Below are positions 56,235 through 64,000 of a stretch of DNA of 64,000 nt, in pieces. The notes beneath the pieces were generated by a model, which ran no database searches, was not told the origin of the DNA, and worked only from the letters and a program-made list of their open reading frames with translations. The stretch is from NCBI GenBank assembly GCA_003194525.1, contig NBIV01000080.1:62001-126000 (forward strand), read 5' to 3'. The translations under genes and the position numbers were made by a program. Numbering within the stretch: position 1 is the first letter of the stretch; each line of letters starts with the position of its first letter. The DNA comes from Gracilariopsis chorda. Lineage: Eukaryota; Rhodophyta; Florideophyceae; Gracilariales; Gracilariaceae.

Positions 56235-57512
56235 GGTGTGTTTTGGAATGGTACACGAGAGCCGGGTGTGGGCGCGGGTGTGAAAGAGTTCCGAATGACT
56301 GGAATGAAGAAGCTGATATAGTTGGAGATCAAAGAGGATACAAAAAGATCGGGTAGCTGCTGTGAATGTAGTGACGAAGAGGAATGACCGAGCTCATGAC
56401 TCCAACGTGGCTTTTATACTGGTGGAACAGGAAGGAGGAAGGTAGTCTTCTACTAGAAAGGAGCATTTTCTTCCAATTAGAAGAAGTTGGTCAACCTGGA
56501 TGGAGACGGCTTCTTTCAGTAAAGGACCCTCTCATGTTCTCGGAATTTGAAATGCGACTTACGAACACACCTGTCAAAAGAGTTAGGAAGAAAGAAACTT
56601 AACCCCAGAACTGTCACATGAAACGAAACCCCGTGACATGCAGAACACGAGCCTATGAGAAGGTATGGAGGTCAGGTCTAGCTCCAGGAATGGCCCAGCA
56701 GATGCGAGATCGGAATCTGGATGAGGATGGAATTGAAGAAAGCAGAGGGAAATTTAGGCAAGTTAGTGTTTGAATGTATGTGTTTTTCCTGACTACTGTA
56801 GAATTGATCCCGCAGTACTGTGCAATTGGTAGGGAACGAAGGAACAGCTAACCCTTTAGCCAGACCCACAGCTTGGTCACATGGGCCTACCGAACGGCAT
56901 AATCGAACTGGCTTGGTTTTCACGGGGCTTTGTAATTGATACCCTTGTACCAGAGCAGGTTCATAATGATACGGTGGGACGTGCTGGCTACAAAAACAGC
57001 TAAAACAGAGCTGTAGCAAGATCATGTGTGGCAGTGACAGATTTACCTCGGCCCCAAAGGTAAACCTTTACCCACAGTAATTAGAAGGTGGCAGTGGAGA
57101 TTGAGCTTCGTTTGCTGGCTCGGTTATCCACCACAGCAAGAATCCGCAGTGTAGCAGGTTAGCAGTGCCAAATTTGTGGTTAAGGGGTTCGAAAAGGCGA
57201 GTCGCATCAGAACGAAATGGATCCGATCTCGGGTCTTCCCGTAGAAGCTTGGTTCTAATCTTTCCATGTTCCGAGATATTAGCTAGTGAGCGCAACACGG
57301 CTGCTGCAAGGAGCAAGCAGCAGTCATCGGCTACATTCCGTGGACATGAATAGAGATTGGTACTACGGGACAGAGAAAATCTTTCTTTCCGAGGAGCTTT
57401 ATGTACATAGAGTTTAGCATGCTAGACGAAGAAAAGCTCCCCTGTAGAGTTAGATTCTACCATAATGCCGTAATCAGGGAATGTGTGCCCATAAAAAAGA
57501 AGAAGAAAGGGT
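56235..57512. other. Intergenic region, promoter side of the secreted-protein gene
   Basis: It is AT-richer than the element DNA, with short ORFs only. The promoter of the minus-strand gene should lie near 56240-56450. No TE fragment is recognised. Confidence 0.45.
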
Positions 57513-57514
57513 TA

Positions 57515-59750
57515 GCGGTCAGAAGGGTTTAATTTGAGAAAGGGATTTATTTGAGACGGTGCAACTGCAAATGACGTAATCTCCTATCCCAGCGCTTCCA
57601 CTAAACCCTGGCCCAAGATTCCTACACCGTTCAACACCGGGTTCAACTCCCTTCCCATCTACCCAAGAACATTTGCTGCACAACCATGCCACTTTCCAGG
57701 CAGCGCCAAACAGCCCGTCTGAAACGTAATTTCGAACGTAGAAGCGGGGAACAAGCAAACCGCATGCGCGCGGTAGCACTTTACACACTAGCACTCAAAC
57801 ACGGCTGTAACGGACGAAGCTTTGCATCAGGTTGTCATCTTTCACGTACTAAAACCTATCACTTGTTCCAAGCAACAAAATGCACAAACAGAACCAAGCT
57901 CCACAAGCTCATGAATCCCGTAGACTTTAAACCAGGTAGACCAACAACTCTAAGCCGAAAAGAAGAAGAAACGATTGTTAAGCGCGTCATTTATGCAGGT
58001 CAGCGCGGATTTGAATTGGATGCAAACCAAATGAAAAGTCTAATCACAGATGTAACCGCCGATGGACGGGTTGGGTACCAGCGTGGTGTACCCTCTGATG
58101 CAGCCATTCGATACTTTCGTGCACGGAACCGTTCTCTAACGTTTAGCTACGCCGAAGACATGTCTCATAAGTACTTTGCCGGTGAGAATATCGACCATGT
58201 GAAGACGCTTAGTACACTTCTAACAGAGCTCCAAAAACAGGAACCCGACCTTTTCGTAGATCCAGATCGTATCTGGATTCTAAACGAAACAGCTGTGAAT
58301 GCTTCGCATGGGCGCAGATTTAAAGTATGTTCAGCTTCCAGTAGTCATCTTTCCGGCAGACGTCATGACCTGAAAGAAAACGGCAAGCATCTCACTGCCG
58401 TTGTGATTGTTTCAAGATCTGGGAAACTTGCATCACCTTTTCTTATCGCAGAAGGGAAAAGGTGTATGCCGAAGTTGATGGAAGAAATCAAGCAAGATAC
58501 TGTTATTTTCTTGTCTCCACAATACAAGTGGCTTGGCTACAATACCTGGATTCCAACCGGTACAGTCGTCCGATGTTCACCAAAGGGAAGTATGGATCGT
58601 GCAACTTTGACCCATGCCGTGAAGCATTTTGCAGAATTCGCGCGTCAGTTCGTGTCGCCCTCAAAGTCATTATTGCTCTTGCTTGATGGGCATAGCTCTT
58701 GCAAAGGTACAGAATGGTTGGTAGAATGCGATAAGTAGAAGATATATGTCATTCAGCTTCCCGCCAATACTTTGCATTTCCTTCAGCCTTGTGATTCCCA
58801 TAAAAATAAACATTTCAAGGAAGAAACGAAGTCAGTTCGTGATGTTCTTCTGGGAAGCGGAGAGGTTTCCCATGCCAATATGTGTTTCAAAATGAAACTG
58901 ACCATTGCTGGCTATCGAACAATTACGCCTGAAGTTGGGAAGAGGAGCTTTGTTGACGTTGGGATGTGGCCGATGGATAATGTCTTCGTGGACAGAATCC
59001 GTGAGAAATTGGAAATGCGAGCTGAATCGAAGAGTCGGAAAGGTGAAACGGATGCACTTGAGGTCTGATCTTCCAATCGGCTCCGATCCAAAGACGAAAC
59101 GATTTACCGAAAAATCCGGCACGCATTATCTACTCACGTTAATCCACCTATAGCAGTCACAGAAGTAGAAAACATTATTCAGAACAACCGCTCAACAAAT
59201 CGAGTTATATGGGAAGCAGCACAATTGCGTGCTCCAGTTCGTGTGGTCCGCGGAGGAGTTGCCAGTGATGGCGGAACCCCGGCTTTACGACTCACTCAGA
59301 GCACGGGTAAGGAAAACAAGCAACCGCCAAACCCCACCATCATAAACAAAGAATGCGATACTTCACCAAGGAAAGTAAACGAGAGAATGGAGCGCTTGTA
59401 TCTGAAGTGTTTGGAAGAGAATCTGCCACCGCTGTTTGAGATGTGCGAGATGACAGTGTGACGATAAATAAGTTAGTGAGACGTCGACAAGCCAAAAAAA
59501 GACGTGGAAACTTATGGGTTGAACTAGGGGAAGGACCGCGAGTCCCGAAAGGCACGTGCAGATCACGCATGCCTCGATAAGCGTCAAAAGGAAGCGCTGG
59601 GGATGGCGGCAGCGTCGTCTCAAATAAAGCCCTTGGCCTCATTGCACCGCATTTTTGCTTTACGGGATGGGATATTTTGTGCCAAAGCAGCTTCAAAATC
59701 GCCTTTTTCTGAAGCACAGTGTGTGTCTCAAATTAAGCCCTTCTGACCGC
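57515..59750 (+). mobile_element. Pogo-like DNA transposon with 25-bp terminal repeats and TA duplication
   Basis: Terminal inverted repeats at 57515-57539 (GCGGTCAGAAGGG..) and 59726-59750 match at 24 of 25 positions. They are flanked by TA at 57513-57514 and 59751-59752, as for Tc1/mariner-pogo elements. A related second pair lies just inside (GATTTATTTGAGACG near 57543-57557 and TCTCAAATAAAGCCC near 59616-59630), so each end has two similar subterminal motifs. The element is 2236 bp and contains one transposase ORF. Confidence 0.93.
57686..59068 (+). pseudogene. Pogo-like (DDE_1) transposase with one stop and a changed catalytic residue
   Basis: A 461-codon frame from ATG 57686 to TGA 59068 is broken only by TAG 58736-58738. 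The N-terminal part is a basic DNA-binding region. The catalytic part has RIWILNETAVN, where the first acidic residue of the DDE triad (family D-E-T) is Asn; LLLLDGHSSCKG with the second Asp; and LHFLQPCDSHKNKHFK with the third. The stop lies between the second and third catalytic residues. With the Asn, strand cleavage would be abolished even if the stop were read through. A few stops in one long frame mean the copy is fairly young. Confidence 0.88.
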
Positions 59751-59752
59751 TA

Positions 59753-60209
59753 CCCCTCGTAAATACATTGCGACTACCATTCATCAAAACTGTTCTCTTT
59801 GTACGATGTTGTGGCACTGTTAGGAACAAGCTGAGCTTTTGAGGAAAGGCTGCTCCCTCTGTGCGATCGGGAACGGAAATTTTGCGCACTGCGAGATGCA
59901 TTGGAAAAACCAGCCAGATCCTCCCTCTCTTTGTAAAAAGTTGGGGAAGAACCTAACTTACAGAATTTTACGATCCAAGAACCTCTCCTCCCAATTAAAG
60001 CGTGGCAGGTAGCCAGGGCTTCCCTCTCTCTTATTTGTCTCACACCCATAGGAGCGTGACACCAAGAGCTTCATCCGGAGTGTGAGTGTGAGGCACTGCC
60101 TTGTGAATTTCATCGTCGTCGTTTCGTGGCTTAAATACTCCTATGTTTCTGTAGTGTGGTGTTTGACGTTATCAAAATGTGGTGCAGCAAGATAGGTGGT
60201 TGTTTGACA
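59753..60209 (-). repeat. Copia-2 3' LTR, probable
   Basis: Downstream of the Copia-2 stop (minus strand), the sequence AACCGGGGAC (a likely polypurine tract) is followed by TGTCAAACAACCACC starting at 60209, the expected beginning of an LTR. The other end is not resolved; the pogo element lies directly to its left. Confidence 0.5.
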
Positions 60210-60227
60210 GTCCCCGGTTGGTACGGT

Positions 60228-61835
60228 TCATTTTTGTGTGGGGCGTAGAGTGATGTTCAGGGCCATGCGGAGAAGTATGAAGCGGTCGCGGTGGAGCGGT
60301 TTGGTGAAGATGTCGGCTGTCATGTCCGCGGTGGGAATGCGCAGAATTTGAATCGTTTGGCGGTTCACATGATGTTGCAGATAATGATGTCTTAGGTCAA
60401 TATACTTCCGCTGCTTCGTAGGTGCCTGATTTAGCGCGATCAACATGGCTGAGCGATTGTCCACATTATGCGGTATTGGTGATGTAGGTGGGCTGTGAGC
60501 GTCCGTTAGAATTTGAGTAAGCCAGTTGGTGTGCCGTGTGGCGTCAGTGGCAGCTACGTACTCCGCTTGGGTTGTCGATAAGGCGACAATGTTCTGCTTA
60601 CGAGATGTCCAGGAGTCTGGTGTGGAGAAAACGCAATGAAGAGTGCCAGTGATGGACTTGCGATTTTTCTCGTTCAAGTCCGCATCGCTAAATACCGTTA
60701 AGGGCGTGGGTGTGCCATCTGCTTTGTCTCTCTCAGAATAGAGGAGTCCATGCGTGCGTGTAACTTTGAGGTACCGGAAGAGTGCTTTCGAGGCTTGGTA
60801 ATGGTGCTGTTGGGGATGCGCCATTTGTTGTGCTAGGCAATTAGTTGCATAGGCAATGTCTGGACGGGCCCTTTCGGTAATGTAACGTATCTCGCCGAGT
60901 GTCTGGCGGAATTTGGTGGCGTTGGTCCTAGTGAGTGGTTGTGTGGATTGCTGCTGATCGAGTACCGTTAGGGTGTTGTACGGTGTTAGCGTAGGATTGA
61001 AGTGTGTCATGCCGGTTTGCTCGAGGATGGCATCGATAGAGTAGGGTTGTGAGATATGGGTGCCGTGTTCTGTCTCGCTGATTGTCCAGTTCAGAAACCT
61101 GCGCGGTGTTCCAAGTCGTTTGACTTTGTACTTCTTTAGGATTTGAGTTTAAAGGTCATTGATGAGGCGTTGATGTGATGCAAGTACCAAAAATTCATCT
61201 ATGGTAGTGCTGACGACGATATAGCCGTTGTCGGTTGTCTTACGATAGAAGCATGTATCATGTTCGGAACTTTTCAATCCTATGGATGTGAGAAATTCCT
61301 TGAGGCCATGGTTGTAATAGTAAGCCGCATGTGGGGATCAATAGAGATTGCCGATGAGTTGGCCATGTTTTCCCCGGTGTTTGTGTGACCCGTCAAATCG
61401 CTGCATTTGCTTGACGTATATGGGCCGGTCATGTTGATATTTCTCGTGTAGATAGGCCGATTTTATATCAGAGTGTTCGAGCGGGAGTTTGTGCGCGGCG
61501 TGCAACGCAATGAGCATGCGTTGGGTGGTTCTACCAGCGCTGAAAGTTGTTGTGTGACTGGGGTCGTAGTGGAGTCCCGGTTGCATGAGATCTCCGCGTA
61601 AGCCACAGCGAGCTTTCCTTTCTGCTATTGGTCCTTCTGCTGACCATTTATAACGATAGAGCATCACTAGAGAGATGACTGTTTTGGGAGGGGGTATGAA
61701 ATGGGGTGGAAGCCACTTGATAGTGTTATGTTGGTCCAAATTATCAATTTCCTAATTGTGAGCGGTTTTCCACTGCAGCGCATCGGTGTAAAGGCGGGCT
61801 TGCGCGAGATTGGCTGGGGTGTGTGTCTAGGGAAG
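60228..61835 (-). pseudogene. Copia-2 reverse transcriptase and RNase H, 5' truncated
   Basis: From the right: NTIKWLPPHFIPP (61667-61740), KARCGLRGDL, LEHSDIKSAYLHEKY and then VVSTTIDEFLVLAS near 61200, where YVDD is degraded to TIDE. The RNase H frame 60228-61010 (IRYITERARPDIAYATNCLA, VFSDADLNEKNRKSITG, ALSTTQAEYVAATDA, ADIFTKPL) is clean and complete to its stop. Gag, protease and integrase are missing: the element stops near 61835, where GC-rich DNA begins. It is a truncated, inactive copy unrelated in detail to Copia-1. Confidence 0.87.
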
Positions 61836-62694
61836 GCTGAAACATCGCTGGGTTCGGAGGGTTGGATTGTCAGAGGCGAAAACGCGGGGGACCGAGAGGG
61901 ACGTAATTCCGCCGTCTTCCCTTGGCTGTCCACTCCCCACGCCAGCGTCGTGCTGGCGCTTCTTTATTTGTTTTTGGTAGCGCCCCTCAAAGGCTCCCTT
62001 GCATCTCCGCGCCGGGAGGAGCGCGGGAGATGCCGGGGTCGCGGCTTGGCAAGACATTGTACACGTGTATGTGTCACACCCTCCCTGTTCTCGTCAAACC
62101 GTAGAAGACGAGAAGTACAAATCACTGGGAGTGCGCGTTGCGCTGGGCGTGAGCGCGTGCGGCGGCGGCTCGACAGCAAAAACGGCAGCTGCATTGCGAC
62201 AAAGGCGCTACGAGCTAGTGCGGCGAAAGGTGGCCTGCAGAAGGCAGCGCAGCGCGGCGAGCGCGGGTGAGGGAGAATGTGCGGCTGTGACGCCCTGGGG
62301 GGCGTGGAGGTGGGCGAGGTCTGGGGAGTTGGACGGCGACATGTTTGTGGAGAAGGGCTGGGGTTGGGAGAGAAGGTAGGCTCCGTGCAGGAAGCGGTGG
62401 AGGCTTTGTGCAGCAGTAAAGGTTCTGCACGGGATGGTTCGGTTGTTTGACAGCTGTGGCACCGTTATGGATGGGGGTGAAAGCGACGTGGTTTTGGCAT
62501 ATTTGGGGTCGCACCGGCGGCGACAGAAGCATTTCAGCATTGCAACTCCGCTAGATCCGAGGGACCATAGTCGATAGAGCGTCCTCGCAAAGAGCGCGTC
62601 AATCTACAGATTGCTCTGGGCTCTGGAGGGCGTTCGAAGGCGCGCTTAATGCTAACCTCCTTTTTGCGCTAGGCTCCCCTTGTTTTTGATCGTG
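61836..62694 (+). promoter_or_regulatory. GC-rich region upstream of the gene at 62695
   Basis: A CG-rich stretch of about 850 bp without a supported gene; both strands are open by composition. It ends directly before the ATG at 62695. It probably holds the promoter and leader of that ORF. No TATA box is evident. Confidence 0.4.
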
Positions 62695-64000
62695 ATGCAG
62701 GTGAAGTTTTTGGTGGAGAAGAATTTCGACGCGCGTATTGATCCTGATAGAGGAAGTCCGTATCAGTTCAAGAAGAAGAAGTTAGCGACGGTCGCGCGTG
62801 GCGCAAAGGGGAGTTGTGCAGGAGTAGATGTACGAGACTTGGGGGACGTAGTACGTCGTCGTGCAGAAAAATATGTTGCTCAGAGAAGGATAAACGCCAC
62901 TTTTCTTCTTGAATCTCCGTCAACAGAAAAGGGTGGTTCTGAATGGACTGTGGCTGAAATCGTGTCAATCACTAGGGGTGACGATCGTGGGCGTGTGCGA
63001 TTCCTTTTGGAACATGTCGATGGTCGGCATCGGGTTGTGAGGCAGGCAAATCTGCTGACTACAGCAGGGAGGGCCATACTTAACTGGTGTGTGGCACGCC
63101 CAAATGCGTCCTTAGATCACGAAACGGCGTTGCGTTGGGGCTTGTACCACGATGAGGTTAGTGGGGAAGAATGGAGTGCAGACGCTGTTGTTTTTGTTCC
63201 GCATGACACTATTCTCCGATCGGCTCAAGGAGTGCGTTGCGTTCAAGGCCCTGCGTATTATGCACGCAATCACGACGAACCGCATTGGGGTTGACATGAA
63301 GTACGGCTGCACACGCTGGATGGGCCAAGTTTGTACAACGCGCTTGGTCAGGCCGGGATCTGGAAAGGTGGTACACAGTTTTCGCTGCAGTATGACTCAT
63401 TGACCGACGCAAACCAGATTGTGCCTCGAGCGGTTCCTAGGGCAATTGATGCTTTGGATGAATATTGCTTGCAGCACCCCTTTGTACCTGTGCGTGTTTC
63501 GAGTCCTGGTGCTCGCGCTGCAACTCCAGACACAGATCCATTTCTACTGAAAGAGGATCGAATGCTAATTTGCAACACAAATGTGTTGTGCTTACAAGCG
63601 TCACTTTGTAACGCGATTGCGCTTATGATTAGCGAGGAGTCTGCAACGGAAGTGATGCTCAAAGAGGCTCTACCACCGATGTTGTCTTTTGTAAGCGCTG
63701 CACAATGGACTAACACGCACGCAAAGTGGGTGATTCTAAATCGTGTCCGCTTTGGCGCTGAACATTGTGAGAGTACGCTTGAATGGTTGGTAGCCCAATC
63801 AAGTGGTGTCTTTCTTGTGAGGCTGCGCGCGCGAAACTTGGATCAGGTTGTATGCGTTGACGCGACGCGGCGCATGATTTTGGATTCTGTCGAGCAGTTT
63901 CCAATGAGCTTGAGCGTGAAAGCACTGAGATGCTGTGTTGGTAGTGCTGATCGATTTGAACGTGTGATAGAGGTCCGCAAAGTGGAAGAGCTGCGTCGAT
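62695..64000 (+). pseudogene. Long ORF of unknown function with one in-frame TGA, continues beyond the window
   Basis: From ATG 62695 one frame is open to the window end (435 codons) except for TGA 63292-63294. Codon use and composition look the same on both sides, so this is one gene. The first half is basic (FKKKKLATVARGAKG) and then mixed. In the second half LQASLCNAIALMI is followed 85 residues later by DQVVCVDATRRMILDS and SVKALRCCVG. This layout recalls papain-like or OTU-like peptidases, with C in the first block and H in the second; here Q stands where the His is expected, so it may be inactive. The family is not recognised, and a transposon origin is possible. Confidence 0.5.

Noticed and set aside
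1-64000. Alternative genetic code, suggested by many long frames with single TAG, TAA or TGA
   Set aside because: All three stop codons occur in the element ORFs, while the RRP46-like and secreted-protein genes have none. Decay explains it.
1-64000. tRNA, rRNA or CRISPR features
   Set aside because: No cloverleaf-like tRNA, rRNA segment or regular spaced repeat array was seen on either strand. Short tRNA-like matches are primer-binding sites only.

Overview
The window is a piece of eukaryotic nuclear genome made mostly of transposable elements nested inside one another. A few ordinary genes lie at the right. Nothing bacterial is present: there are no operons, and the genes are separate and apparently intron-poor. 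The style (compact genes among dense Ty3/gypsy and Ty1/copia elements, and a secreted Cys-rich protein with a coiled-coil tail) makes a multicellular red alga my best guess, but that is an inference and not proven here.

Left edge (1-5270): a decayed Ty1/copia element (Copia-1, minus strand) runs off the window. Its reverse transcriptase (RT) is split by a solo LTR (594-1397) of the family called Gypsy-1 here. A GC-rich stretch follows.

The nest (about 5275-49600): Helitron-1 (minus strand) was hit first. A 546-bp LTR-like piece (9127-9672) sits in its ORF, and a large Ty3/gypsy element, Gypsy-2 (9783-47709, minus strand, target duplication GGTTT), sits between its Rep and helicase parts. Gypsy-2 was then hit twice. 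Gypsy-1 (10257-21837, plus strand, duplication GTGAG) entered its left LTR. Gypsy-3 (23264-37343, minus strand, LTRs of 553 and 552 bp) entered its antisense gene. Gypsy-3 was itself split in its RT by Helitron-2 (about 27434-32781). Removing each insert restores the reading frame or the LTR of its host, so the order of events can be read directly.

The most unusual content is in the gypsy elements. Gypsy-1 and Gypsy-2 are chromodomain elements (gag, protease, RT, RNase H, integrase, chromodomain). Each also carries, on the opposite strand between the chromodomain and the 3' LTR, a long antisense gene coding for the same unknown protein of roughly 570-595 residues. Gypsy-3 has a shorter, apparently unrelated antisense ORF at the same place. 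Two and probably all three families share one primer-binding site. Gypsy-1 is also packed, in LTR and coding parts alike, with very short perfect hairpins.

Right part (49600-64000): the C-terminal part of an Asn/Gln-rich protein gene; an intact exosome RNase PH-like (RRP46) gene convergent with it; a decayed Tc1/mariner copy; a frameshifted unknown ORF; a secreted Cys-rich coiled-coil protein gene with a broken partial duplicate nearby; a pogo-like transposon with clear 25-bp terminal repeats and TA duplication; a decayed copia fragment (Copia-2); and a long unknown ORF with a single TGA that runs off the right edge. Most element ORFs carry stops and frameshifts, which differ between copies, so they look like decay and not programmed recoding.
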